Source of the DNA: an uncultured Prevotella sp.
GTDB taxonomy: Bacteria > Bacteroidota > Bacteroidia > Bacteroidales > Bacteroidaceae
Reading direction: 5' to 3'
Length of the DNA: 64,000 bases
Assembly: GCA_900315835.1 (NCBI GenBank)
Contig: ONAR01000019.1
Location: forward strand, 40,337 to 104,336
Part shown: piece after piece, positions 26,457-34,723 of the stretch
Layout of the letters: every line of letters begins with the position of its first letter
How positions within the stretch are numbered: the stretch's first letter is position 1
Notes under the pieces: generated by a model
What the model was told of the DNA's origin: nothing
Database searches by the model: none
The model's input: the letters and a program-made list of their open reading frames with translations, nothing else
Translations under genes and position numbers: made by a program

Positions 26457-27803
26457 ATGAACAATATCTTCAAGATACGGAAATCGGAGCGGTGGTTGGC
26501 TTTGGCGGCCTTACTCCTCTTCATGGCGCTCAACGCCCTGCTGTTTATAAAATACGGCAAGGGCTTCCTTCATGGGGCGAAAGGTGGGTTCTGGCTCATC
26601 TTCCAAAACCACTTTCATGTATCTGGCTTCGATGTGTGGTCGCTTATCTTCATGTCAAACCACAAGATTTATTTCGAGATTACGCGCCACCCGCTCTTTG
26701 CTCTTATCCTCACCCCCTTCTATTGGCTCAACCAGTGGCTCATGCCGGCCACGGGCGTTAACTTTGCCATGATTTTCATGGCGCTGCTGTTGGTGGCAGC
26801 CGCATTCTACTCGTTCATCTTCCTCCACCGCGTTTTCCGTGAGGTGCTGGAGATGAGTGCGTTTGACTCCTTGATGCTCACCTTGTTCTTCTACGGTTGC
26901 GCTTCCGTAATGACTGCCGTCATCGTACCCGACCATTTCTGCTGGTCCATCTTTCTGCTCACCATGATGCTCTACATCGTTGGCATGCAGCTGAAACAGC
27001 ATCGGTCGTTGGAAACGTGGAAGTTGGCGTTATTAGCGTTTTTCACAGGTGGCGTCACCTTGAGCAATATCGCCAAAACATGGCTGTCGGGCTGGTTTGT
27101 CAATGGCCGCAAGTTCTGGCGCGTAAAGAGTCTGCTCACCATCGTGCTGTTGCCCTGCGCCATCTTCGCCGCCTCATGCCTGTGGCAAATCAAGACGATA
27201 GAGGAGCCACAGAAAATTCTGGACCAGCACATTGGCGAAGTAACCGCAGCTAAGCACCCAGAGCGGAAAAAAGCCAACGAGATCCACAGTAAATGGATGG
27301 CGAAGGTGCGGCATAAGCCGATTACCGACACGCCCTTTCTCAACTGGATTGACACCTCCACTCCGAAGGGCGAGAGCATCGTGGAGAACCTCTTTGGCGA
27401 GTCCATACAAATGCACACCACCCACACGTTGGGCGACATGTGTGTCGACCGCCCGATGATTGTGAAGTACGACTACTGGTTCAACTATGCCATCGAAGCG
27501 TTCATTGTGCTGCTCTTCGTTGTCGGCATCTTCTTCGGCGTGCAATCGGGTGAGAAGTTCTATTGGATGTGCCTAAGCTGGTTTGGCCTCGACATGTTCC
27601 TGCACCTGGTCTTGGGCTTTGGGCTCAACGAGGTGTATATCATGGGGCCCCACTGGCTCTTCTTCATTCCCATCTCATTGGCCTATATGCTGCGACGGCT
27701 CAGCGCCAAGCCGCAGCAGTTGACGCGCGTCGTCATCGGCTTGCTCACGCTGTATCTATGGGGATACAACGGAGCGCTGCTGGTTAACTATATGATACAC
27801 TAA
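26457..27803 (+). CDS. DUF6080 multi-pass membrane protein (copy 1)
   Basis: A 448-residue protein with about 10 predicted membrane segments, resembling DUF6080 proteins of Prevotella and Bacteroides. Shared motifs with the second copy at 33247-34680 are FHVSGFD, RHPL, VPDHFC, the WFVNG(R/K)(K/R)FWR loop, a long hydrophilic loop (about residues 245-320) with W(I/T)D(T/V)STP(K/R)G, and FGLNE(V/A)YIM. The layout (membrane helices plus a large periplasmic-type loop with acidic residues near the N-terminus) is compatible with a GT-C-like enzyme, but no activity is established. It heads a four-gene plus-strand operon. Confidence 0.8.
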   Translation: MNNIFKIRKSERWLALAALLLFMALNALLFIKYGKGFLHGAKGGFWLIFQNHFHVSGFDVWSLIFMSNHKIYFEITRHPLFALILTPFYWLNQWLMPATGVNFAMIFMALLLVAAAFYSFIFLHRVFREVLEMSAFDSLMLTLFFYGCASVMTAVIVPDHFCWSIFLLTMMLYIVGMQLKQHRSLETWKLALLAFFTGGVTLSNIAKTWLSGWFVNGRKFWRVKSLLTIVLLPCAIFAASCLWQIKTIEEPQKILDQHIGEVTAAKHPERKKANEIHSKWMAKVRHKPITDTPFLNWIDTSTPKGESIVENLFGESIQMHTTHTLGDMCVDRPMIVKYDYWFNYAIEAFIVLLFVVGIFFGVQSGEKFYWMCLSWFGLDMFLHLVLGFGLNEVYIMGPHWLFFIPISLAYMLRRLSAKPQQLTRVVIGLLTLYLWGYNGALLVNYMIH

Positions 27804-27814
27804 AGATAAATGGT

Positions 27815-28537
27815 ATGAAAAATATTGCGGTTATCTTTGCAGGCGGAGCGGGTCTGCGTATGCATACCAAAAGCCGCCCCAAGCAATTCCTTGAGCTAAA
27901 TGGCAAGCCAATCATCATTTATACTATCGAGCTCTTCGACAATCATCCGCAAATAGATGGTATTGTCGTGGCTTGTATAGAACCGTGGATTCCGTTCTTG
28001 AAGAAGCAACTGCGTAAGTTTGAAATCAACAAAGTCGTGGATGTTGTTCCCGGTGGCGCTACTGGACAGGACTCTATCTACAATGGGCTCTGTGCCGCTG
28101 AACGCTATGCCAATGGTGACGATTCAATAGTGCTCATTCATGACGGCGTGCGACCTCTAATCACAGAAGAAACCATAACAGACAATATCAAAAAGGTAAG
28201 CCAATGCGGTTCGTGTATCACCTGTGTTCCTGCTACGGAAACCTTTGTCGTGACAAAAGACGATGGCACCCTTGACATTCCCGACCGTAAAAGTTCTTTA
28301 ATCGCAAGAGCCCCACAAAGTTTCCATCTGCATGATATCTTAAGTGCACATCGCCAGGCTATCAAAGAAAACCGTCATGACTTTATAGACTCTTGCACCA
28401 TGATGAGCTATTATGGTTATAAGATGGGAACGATCATTGGTCCTATGGAAAATATCAAGATAACAACGCCTACCGACTTCTTCGTCTTACGCGCTATGGT
28501 GAAAGTCCATGAGGATATGCAAATCTTTGGAATATAA
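27815..28537 (+). CDS. IspD/TarI-family cytidylyltransferase
   Basis: A 240-residue CTP-dependent sugar- or polyol-phosphate cytidylyltransferase. The nucleotide motif FAGGAGLRMHTKSRPKQFLEL, LIHDGVRPL and ENIKITTPTD match the IspD/TarI family. Since a typical ispD is present at 645 and this gene lies in a glycan operon beside an SDR enzyme and near LicD, I infer it makes a CDP-polyol such as CDP-ribitol rather than CDP-methylerythritol. It follows the DUF6080 gene by 11 bp and precedes the SDR gene by 13 bp. Confidence 0.83.
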   Translation: MKNIAVIFAGGAGLRMHTKSRPKQFLELNGKPIIIYTIELFDNHPQIDGIVVACIEPWIPFLKKQLRKFEINKVVDVVPGGATGQDSIYNGLCAAERYANGDDSIVLIHDGVRPLITEETITDNIKKVSQCGSCITCVPATETFVVTKDDGTLDIPDRKSSLIARAPQSFHLHDILSAHRQAIKENRHDFIDSCTMMSYYGYKMGTIIGPMENIKITTPTDFFVLRAMVKVHEDMQIFGI

Positions 28538-28550
28538 CAGAACAACAGAA

Positions 28551-29585
28551 ATGAACCGGACAGAAACTGAAGACATAGAAACATTTGTGGCAAAATTCCC
28601 TCTTGCGGAGCAATTACAGGGGAAACATTTCGTCATCACAGGAGCCACTGGTCTGTTGGGCCGCTGTCTGGTAAGATGTCTTATGGCACTAAGACAGTTG
28701 AAAGGCATTGACCTAAGCATTACGGCAGTTGTTAGAAACAAAGACAAGGCCATTGGCCAATTTGGAGAAGAAAGTTCAGCATTGCGGTACTATGCCTATG
28801 ACTTTTCACAAGACAAACCTTTTAGCCCCTCTTCCTCTGCTGATTACATTGTTCATTTGGCAAGTCCTACGGCTTCCAAATATTTTATAGACAGTCCTGT
28901 TGAGACTATCAATACTGTAGTCAAAGGCATGGATGCTGTTCTGCGATACGCCAGAGCTGCTGAGGTTAAGAGTCTTGTAGAAGTCTCTACACTCGAAGTC
29001 TATGGGACCATTCTTGACGACAGCAGACCTCTTGCAGAGGAAGACCAGGGCTACCTTGATATTCTTTCCACTCGTAGCAGCTATCCCATGGCTAAGCGCG
29101 CAGCCGAGTGCCTTTGTCTGTCGTATGCGAAGGAGTATAACGTTCCTGTAAAGATAGCCCGACTGGCTCAGACTTTTGGTGCGGGAGTTGCAAAAGACGA
29201 CAACCGAGTGTTTGCCCAATTTGCACGTAACATCATCAACAAGCAACCCATAGTCCTGCACACGCGTGGTGAACTGCGGCGCTGTTATTGCTACACCATC
29301 GATGCCATCTCGGCCATATTGTTTATCTTGCTTGATGGACAGAATGGTGAAGCCTATAATGTAGCCAACGATGAGACCTACATGTCAATCATGGAAATGG
29401 CCGACTACCTGTGTGAGCATTTCGGCAAAGGGTCTAAGCCAGTGATTCAATTGCAAGAGGGGTTAGGCTACTCGCCAACCACAAAACTCAGACTTGCGAC
29501 GGAGAAAATACGCCAGCTTGGTTGGAAGCCTTACTTTGATAAATATACCATGTTTGACCGACTGATCAAGTCTCTTAAAGAATAA
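28551..29585 (+). CDS. NAD-dependent epimerase/dehydratase family protein (extended SDR)
   Basis: A 344-residue extended SDR. The Rossmann glycine motif is GATGLLG (residues 31-37) and the catalytic Tyr-Lys pair is in YPMAK (Tyr178). The downstream RLAQTFGAGVAKDDNR and YNVANDE regions match sugar-nucleotide epimerases/dehydratases. ATG at 28551 is chosen over an upstream start that overlaps the cytidylyltransferase. Given the gene before it, the substrate may be the CDP-activated product or its precursor; that is inference. Confidence 0.85.
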   Translation: MNRTETEDIETFVAKFPLAEQLQGKHFVITGATGLLGRCLVRCLMALRQLKGIDLSITAVVRNKDKAIGQFGEESSALRYYAYDFSQDKPFSPSSSADYIVHLASPTASKYFIDSPVETINTVVKGMDAVLRYARAAEVKSLVEVSTLEVYGTILDDSRPLAEEDQGYLDILSTRSSYPMAKRAAECLCLSYAKEYNVPVKIARLAQTFGAGVAKDDNRVFAQFARNIINKQPIVLHTRGELRRCYCYTIDAISAILFILLDGQNGEAYNVANDETYMSIMEMADYLCEHFGKGSKPVIQLQEGLGYSPTTKLRLATEKIRQLGWKPYFDKYTMFDRLIKSLKE

Positions 29586-29589
29586 GTCC

Positions 29590-30522
29590 ATGCCCTCATT
29601 TCTGCAACGTGCATATACAAGTCTTTTTAAGGTCTGCGTACGCAAAGACCTGAGCTCTTGGATGCATAGCTCTCCCAAGAAGCAACCCATATATGGTGTA
29701 TACCATATTTATTGTGAAAAAGGATGGCAGACTATGGTGCATGAGCAAATAGAGCGATGGAAAGCCAGTGGACTCATGCAAGCCTCCGACAAGCTATTCA
29801 TCAGCCTCATCAGTCTGCACGACGATGACAGGGCGTTGCTGGACAAGGAACTGTCTGACCTGCCCAAAGGCAAGGTGGAAATCATCTCTTTCACCAATGA
29901 CCCGTTGGTATATGAATATCCGGCTATTGACTTTATTTATGCAAGGAGTAAGAAAGAGCCGACAGCGCTCTTCTATTATTTCCACACGAAGGGCATCACC
30001 TATCAGTCGCTTGACAGCGATGACCCGACGTTCACGAAGTTCTATCAGAAGATCACGTCGTGGCGCCACATGATGGAATACTTTGTCATCGATAAGTGGC
30101 AGGTTGCCGTCAATGTGCTCAATGATGGGTATGAGACTTATGGCTGTTATTTGTTTCCACCCTTCGTCAATGGTATGTACGCTGGCAACTTCTGGTGGAC
30201 ACGGGCAGACTATTTCAGCAAGTTGGATGCGTTGGACAACAAGACCAAAGCCGATAACCGCTTCAAGGCCGAGGTGTGGCTACTGACTAAGTCACGTAAG
30301 CCTTTCTCTGCCTTTGATACGGTAGCCGACCTTTACTTCGTCAACATTACGCCCGACATTTATTCTTCAGAGCGTCACTCGATATGGGCCTCGTTCCGTT
30401 TCTTCTGCATCTACACCTTCCGCAAGTACCAAAAGAAATGGTTTGGCTACAGCTATAAGAAGCACTGTCAGGAACGTTTCCAAAAATTGAAGGCAGAAGT
30501 AAGGACCGCCCCTAATCGTTGA
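29590..30522 (+). CDS. Probable glycosyltransferase of unassigned family
   Basis: A 310-residue soluble protein. The N-terminal part (IYGVYHIYCEKGW...) resembles a GT-A start, followed by FYYFHTKGITYQ, a WRHMMEYFVI helix and GNFWWTRADYFSKLDAL. This combination recurs in uncharacterised capsule-locus proteins and fits a nucleotide-sugar transferase lacking a clear DXD. It starts 5 bp after the SDR gene, as the last gene of the plus-strand operon. Its last 11 bases overlap the end of the convergent licD-type gene. Confidence 0.6.
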   Translation: MPSFLQRAYTSLFKVCVRKDLSSWMHSSPKKQPIYGVYHIYCEKGWQTMVHEQIERWKASGLMQASDKLFISLISLHDDDRALLDKELSDLPKGKVEIISFTNDPLVYEYPAIDFIYARSKKEPTALFYYFHTKGITYQSLDSDDPTFTKFYQKITSWRHMMEYFVIDKWQVAVNVLNDGYETYGCYLFPPFVNGMYAGNFWWTRADYFSKLDALDNKTKADNRFKAEVWLLTKSRKPFSAFDTVADLYFVNITPDIYSSERHSIWASFRFFCIYTFRKYQKKWFGYSYKKHCQERFQKLKAEVRTAPNR

Positions 30523-31318
30523 ACACAAGTTTCGAAACATGCAGGTTGACCTTGCTGATATCGGGCAACTGCATGTAGTCGCCATACTGGTCACGCAGCA
30601 CCTTATCGTAATGGCAAGGCACAGGCATCAGGTGGCCTTCGAAAGACAGTTCTGTCAATGGCAGTAAGTCCTCTATGTATCTTGGCACGACATAAGGCAC
30701 ACCTAAAGCATCCAGGAGTACGCCACCGGTAACATGCGACAGTCCTCTCAGCAGGGGATAGATGAAGCGCTCATTCAACTTCACGAGCCGCAGTACCTTT
30801 TTGATTTTCTGCTTCTGCGAGAGATTCGCCCGCTTCAAAATCTTATAGGAATGGCCAATGGTCATCATCGACAACTTCTGCATCCATACGGGATGCTTGT
30901 CGACGGGAAAGATGTCGACGTAAATGCCCCTTTCCTTGAAGATCTTGTCGTATCCGTTGTTCTCATCGAGCACTGACCGGCGGTCACGCAACTTGGCATA
31001 TTGAAAGAAATAGTTCGGGTCAGTCTGCCGGCATTGTATCGCCATAGTATCGGGCAGTTCCTTGGGCAGCACTTCGAGCAATCTCAGGTAGTCCTCACGC
31101 AGCATCTGCACGTCCATGTCGTCGTCCCAGGGTATGAAGCCCTGATGACGCACGGCTCCCAACAGCGTGCCGGCGATGAGCCAGTAGCGTATGTGGTGCT
31201 TCCTGCAGATGCGGTCCATCTCCAGCAGCAGCTCCAGCATGCGCAGCTGCTGTCGCCTGAGCAATGACCCGTCGGGGTTGAAACGCTGCCTTAAGGCCTT
31301 GTTGTCTATATTGTCCAT
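30512..31318 (-). CDS. LicD family phosphotransferase
   Basis: A 268-residue LicD/FKRP-type nucleotidyltransferase-fold protein. The core signature YWLIAGTLLGAVRHQG followed by PWDDDMDV (residues 45-70) is fully conserved, including the acidic metal ligands. LicD enzymes move phosphocholine or a related polyol phosphate from a CDP donor to a glycan. With a TarI-like cytidylyltransferase in the facing operon, CDP-ribitol is an attractive donor, though choline or another alcohol cannot be excluded. It lies 34 bp after the Rpn-type nuclease gene and converges on the glycosyltransferase gene. Confidence 0.9.
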   Translation of the reverse strand: MDNIDNKALRQRFNPDGSLLRRQQLRMLELLLEMDRICRKHHIRYWLIAGTLLGAVRHQGFIPWDDDMDVQMLREDYLRLLEVLPKELPDTMAIQCRQTDPNYFFQYAKLRDRRSVLDENNGYDKIFKERGIYVDIFPVDKHPVWMQKLSMMTIGHSYKILKRANLSQKQKIKKVLRLVKLNERFIYPLLRGLSHVTGGVLLDALGVPYVVPRYIEDLLPLTELSFEGHLMPVPCHYDKVLRDQYGDYMQLPDISKVNLHVSKLVFND

Positions 31319-31352
31319 ATCGGTACTTTCTTGTTATAAAAGTTCGGAATTA

Positions 31353-32495
31353 TTATTCCCTCAACCACTCTTTAATCTCGTCTTCCGACAGTCCCTGCTG
31401 TCGCAACTTCTCACGCACACGATTCAGCTGCGCGTCCTTCTGGGAGAGCTGCGCGTCCTTCTGGGAGAGCTGCGCGTCCTTCTGGGAGAGCTGCGCGTCT
31501 TTCTGGGAGAGCTGCGCGTCCTTCTGGGAGAGCTGCGCGTCCTTCTGGGAGAGCTGCGCGTCCTTCTGGGAGAGCTGCGCGTCCTTCTGGGAGAGCTGCT
31601 CGTCTTTCTGGGAAATCTGCTCGTCTTTCTGGGAAATCTGCTCGTCTTTCTGGGAAATCTGCTCGTCTTTCTGGGAAATCTGCTCGTCTTTCTGGGAAAT
31701 CTGCTCGTCTTTCTCTTTGATTACCTTGTCGCGGCTCATGATGGCAGTGTCGCGGTCCTCTATGGCCTGGAAGAACTCATCCTCCACATTCATGTCCTGC
31801 CGAAGCTTCGCATCAGAGGAGGCCTTGAACAGCCGGCGGAGGATATACTGCATGTCGGCATCGTCCTCATAGTTGGCATCGTCGAGCTCTACCACCTGCC
31901 GGTTGTCTTTCTCTTTGTTGGTCTGGTCAAACACGCTGAGTACTTTTTCCAGTCTGTTGTTGATTTGTCCGTGCAGCAGCGGAATCTGCACAATGATGCT
32001 GTCATGGACGAGGCTGTCGACAAACGGGTCGGGAAGGCCCTCGGTCACCTCGCGGCCCTCGTAGTCGTACGACTTATGGTTGACATAGAGCACGGGCACG
32101 TTGATGTTCCCCACCCTGTGTCCGAGAATATAAACTGCCACCATCGGGATGCCGTAGGGCGGGCGCAGCTCCTCTTGCACCATATTTTCCTTGTTGGCAT
32201 ATTGGGCGCCGAGATACTGCCGGAAGCGCAGGGTCTCCGTGTCCAGCCACGTCTTCTGCAGCTCGATGAGAATCAGGCGCAGTGACCCGTCGTCCTGACG
32301 GACGCGCGCCCCGAAGTCGATGCGGAACATGGAGATGTTGTCACGGTAGCCGTTGGTGTACTCGTTACGGCGTATCTGAACCTCCGCCACCTCTTTCTTC
32401 AGCAGTGCGGAAAGAACAGTGCGGGCGATACGCTCGTCCTCCATCAAATACTTGAAGACGGAGTCATAGATGGGATTTGCTACACGGATAATCAT
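31353..32495 (-). CDS. Rpn-family nuclease/putative transposase with heptad-repeat tail
   Basis: A 380-residue PD-(D/E)XK protein of the Rpn/YhgA-like family (RpnA-type recombination-promoting nuclease). Start at 32495 (MIIRVANPIYDSVFKYLMED) matches the family. Active-site candidates are Asp60 (MFRIDFGARV) and Glu78-x-Gln80 (LILIELQKTW). After the ~235-residue body come 14 seven-residue repeats (EKDEQIS, QKDEQIS, QKDAQLS types), then a basic cap and a typical C-terminal SEDEIKEWL motif. The tail should form a long coiled coil. It has its own promoter. Confidence 0.87.
   Translation of the reverse strand: MIIRVANPIYDSVFKYLMEDERIARTVLSALLKKEVAEVQIRRNEYTNGYRDNISMFRIDFGARVRQDDGSLRLILIELQKTWLDTETLRFRQYLGAQYANKENMVQEELRPPYGIPMVAVYILGHRVGNINVPVLYVNHKSYDYEGREVTEGLPDPFVDSLVHDSIIVQIPLLHGQINNRLEKVLSVFDQTNKEKDNRQVVELDDANYEDDADMQYILRRLFKASSDAKLRQDMNVEDEFFQAIEDRDTAIMSRDKVIKEKDEQISQKDEQISQKDEQISQKDEQISQKDEQISQKDEQLSQKDAQLSQKDAQLSQKDAQLSQKDAQLSQKDAQLSQKDAQLSQKDAQLSQKDAQLNRVREKLRQQGLSEDEIKEWLRE
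31422..31715. repeat. Fourteen in-frame 21-bp repeats coding for heptads
   Basis: Exactly 14 units of 21 bp inside the Rpn-type gene. Eight are of the QKDAQL(S/N) type at the 3' side, one QKDEQLS, four QKDEQIS and one EKDEQIS at the 5' side. DNA identity between units is near-perfect within each type, so copy number can change without breaking the frame. Confidence 0.93.
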
Positions 32496-32514
32496 AATGC
32501 GGCACGGTTTATAT

Positions 32515-32670
32515 TCACAGTTGTTCTTTACGGACAAAGATAAAGAATAATGTTGGAATAAGCAAGCAAATCTCAGAAAATAATGTGTACAGCGGATAAT
32601 GTCCGTGGAGATGTACGCCAACGGTGGCAGTGTAGGTGGTCATCACCACCGACACCTTTTTCTCTGCCAT
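32515..32670 (-). pseudogene. N-terminal scrap of a family 2 glycosyltransferase
   Basis: A 51-codon frame starting MAEKKVSVVMTTY, the standard opening of a GT2 enzyme, which after 13 residues continues with sequence unlike any glycosyltransferase. It begins directly after the preceding pseudogene and runs through the Rpn gene's promoter. It is read as a deletion scar, not a working gene. Confidence 0.5.
32535..32565 (-). promoter_or_regulatory. Promoter of the Rpn-type gene and licD
   Basis: On the minus strand TTG (32563-32565), 20 bp, TATCTTTG (32535-32542), about 34 bases before the expected transcript start-to-ATG interval of the Rpn gene at 32495. Confidence 0.62.
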
Positions 32671-32678
32671 GCTGATTA

Positions 32679-32976
32679 TTACTTTTGTTCCAGTATATGC
32701 AGTTCGTTTCCTCCTATTCTCGACGCAATGACCGAGAAGCTGCTATTGGCTGTTCCGTAGATGCACTTGGTGCGGGCCAGTGTGAACATCTCGGCAACGG
32801 CGGCTTGTATGCCTTCTACCGGCATGCAATGCCCAGTCCTGAAACCAGTAGGTGAGAAGCCTTATCCCCCCTACGGTCTGCGACAGGTGATACGCTGAGG
32901 CCACAGCGCGCAGTCGGTTGCCTAAGCCTCCCGACGGTACAAACACCAGCTCTCCGTTGTTTTTATCTTTTATCAT
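32679..32976 (-). pseudogene. Internally deleted glycosyltransferase (GLGNRLRA type)
   Basis: The first ~47 codons (MIKDKNNGELVFVPS, then GGLGNRLRAVASAYHL) are the N-terminus of a fucosyltransferase-like family. In another frame the last ~45 codons (VEGIQAAVAEMFTLARTK, ANSSFSVIASRIGGNELHI, ending LEQK) are its C-terminus. The junction is near 32820, with a frame change. Most of the gene, roughly 200 codons by family length, is missing, so it is non-functional. Confidence 0.72.
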
Positions 32977-32997
32977 TTAACTTTTAATTTAATCCAT

Positions 32998-33021
32998 TGC
33001 TTATTGTAATGACTGGACTTC
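32998..33021. repeat. 24-bp sequence shared with 51738-51761
   Basis: TGCTTATTGTAATGACTGGA and the following four bases (CTTC) are identical at the two loci and in the same orientation. Flanks differ. Confidence 0.75.
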
Positions 33022-33246
33022 TCTCCCTCAAGCCTTACAGCAAAGATAATTATTATCATGCAATTATTGCTTTATAATAATTGCTTTATAATAATTATTA
33101 ACGCTAACCAGCCGAAAGCGCTATCACCGAGATTAGAATTACCCATAGATGTATTTCCATATCCACAGCAAGAATCCTCTAATCAGCCTTTATCGGCTTG
33201 CAAGTGCTGAATCATATAAATCCTTAGAAGAAGTATTAAATACGCT
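33022..33246. other. AT-rich intergenic stretch without a gene
   Basis: Only a short direct repeat (ATTGCTTTATAATA twice, near 33066-33093) stands out. No promoter, RNA or reading frame is convincing. The stretch follows the 3' end of the DUF6080 operon, so a terminator might be expected, but none is clear. Confidence 0.5.
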
Positions 33247-34680
33247 TTATCCCAACAGAAACTGCCCATACAACACGCCATTGTAAATCAAAAGGTAGAC
33301 AGCGAGGAGCAGCGTGAAGACACGGAGGGTAACGAGCGAACGGTCGTGGAGGCTGCGGAAGAGATAAGCCACAGCGATGGGTATGACGAAGAGCCAGTGG
33401 GCACTCATGATATAGGCTTCGTTGAGCCCAAAGCCAAGGATGAAATGAATCACCATGTCGAAGCCCATGAACGACAGCGCCAGCCATAGGAAGCGGCTGC
33501 GGCGACCGACCCACACACCAGCGAGGAAGAGCAACAGCACCAACGCCTCCACCACATAGTTGATGGCGTAGCTGTAGTGCACGATGACCGGGCGGCTGAC
33601 CAACACATCGCCGAGCAGATGGTCGGAGTGCAGCTGTATCGGTTCACCGCAGATATTCTCTATCAAGCTCCATCCGCGCGGCGTCGAGACGTCGGTCCAT
33701 TGAGAGAACTCGCCGTGCCCCATCGGTTTACCAGCATGTACCACGGAAGCCTTGCGATTGTTACGCGCCGTTTTCTGCGAATCTTTCTGCGCCACGATAG
33801 CCATCGCCGTCTTTCGGATGAGCGCGGTGTCTTTGGTCTTCATCGTGTCGGCGACCTGCTGGTAGGTCTTGGCTTCCTGTTTCTTGTGCCGCTTCACCTT
33901 TGCCACCTGCCGCGCAACGTAGTTGGGCCGCTCAAACGTCTTCCACTCCCATCGGGCAAAGCCCCAGATGACGAGCGACGAGACAATGATGACCAAGAGA
34001 TTAGTTGGTCGCCAGAAGCGCTTGCCGTTGGTGAACCAGTTGGCTAAGAATACCTTGATGCCGTTGTTGAGCGAGATACCTGCGGTGACGATGAAGAACA
34101 GCACCGTCTGCCACTTGGTGAACGGATGGTGGGCTTTCATCTTGCGACCGGCTACATAGAGCGTGAGCAGCAGCATGAACATCGAGAGACAGAAATGGTC
34201 GGGTACGCTGATGGTCACCGTCGTATAGCCGAACGAGAACAGCAATGCGCTGAGCAGCGTGCTGTCCATCGGTCCCAGCCCCACCACCTCACGCATGATG
34301 CGGCGCAGGAGAATGAAACTGTAGAAGCCACAGAACACCAGGATGATAGCCATCAGAATGCTGGCCCAGTTGAAGCCTGTGAGGTCAATCAATACCTGAT
34401 TGAGCTGACTGGGGAGATACATGAAGAACGCCAGGAGCGGATGACGGTAGATGTTGTAGCCCGTGCACCACCGCGTGAGCACCACATAGCTCAACGGATC
34501 GAAGCCGGAGATGTGGAAGGTTTTGATCACCAAACTCCGGTAGTGATTCGACAAAGGGAAGAAGCTGTTGGCGTAGGTGCACACCACCAGCACATTCCAC
34601 AACACGACGTAGGCCAAGGCACCCACGGCGGGCCATCGCTCCTCACGCTTTATCTTGAAAATATAGAAAGGATTCATCAT
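33247..34680 (-). CDS. DUF6080 multi-pass membrane protein (copy 2)
   Basis: A 477-residue paralogue of the protein at 26457-27803, sharing SGFD, RHPL, VPDHFC, FTNGKRFWR, WTDVSTPRG and FGLNEAYIM in the same order. Compared with copy 1 the hydrophilic loop is longer and more basic (KVKRHKKQEAKTYQQ). About ten hydrophobic segments. It is the last gene of the seven-gene minus-strand operon, 43 bp after gtrA. An integral-membrane glycosyltransferase is a reasonable guess from its place, not an established function. Confidence 0.8.
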   Translation of the reverse strand: MMNPFYIFKIKREERWPAVGALAYVVLWNVLVVCTYANSFFPLSNHYRSLVIKTFHISGFDPLSYVVLTRWCTGYNIYRHPLLAFFMYLPSQLNQVLIDLTGFNWASILMAIILVFCGFYSFILLRRIMREVVGLGPMDSTLLSALLFSFGYTTVTISVPDHFCLSMFMLLLTLYVAGRKMKAHHPFTKWQTVLFFIVTAGISLNNGIKVFLANWFTNGKRFWRPTNLLVIIVSSLVIWGFARWEWKTFERPNYVARQVAKVKRHKKQEAKTYQQVADTMKTKDTALIRKTAMAIVAQKDSQKTARNNRKASVVHAGKPMGHGEFSQWTDVSTPRGWSLIENICGEPIQLHSDHLLGDVLVSRPVIVHYSYAINYVVEALVLLLFLAGVWVGRRSRFLWLALSFMGFDMVIHFILGFGLNEAYIMSAHWLFVIPIAVAYLFRSLHDRSLVTLRVFTLLLAVYLLIYNGVLYGQFLLG

Positions 34681-34723
34681 CGTTAATTCTTATCGATTAG
34701 GCTCCATCATCACCGCTCCATCT

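Noticed and set aside
27815-28537. Second ispD for the MEP pathway
   Set aside because: A typical ispD is at 645-1319, and this copy sits in a glycan operon; a polyol-phosphate role is more likely.
31353-32495. Intact transposon around the Rpn-type gene
   Set aside because: No terminal inverted repeats or target duplications are visible; Rpn proteins are usually stand-alone.
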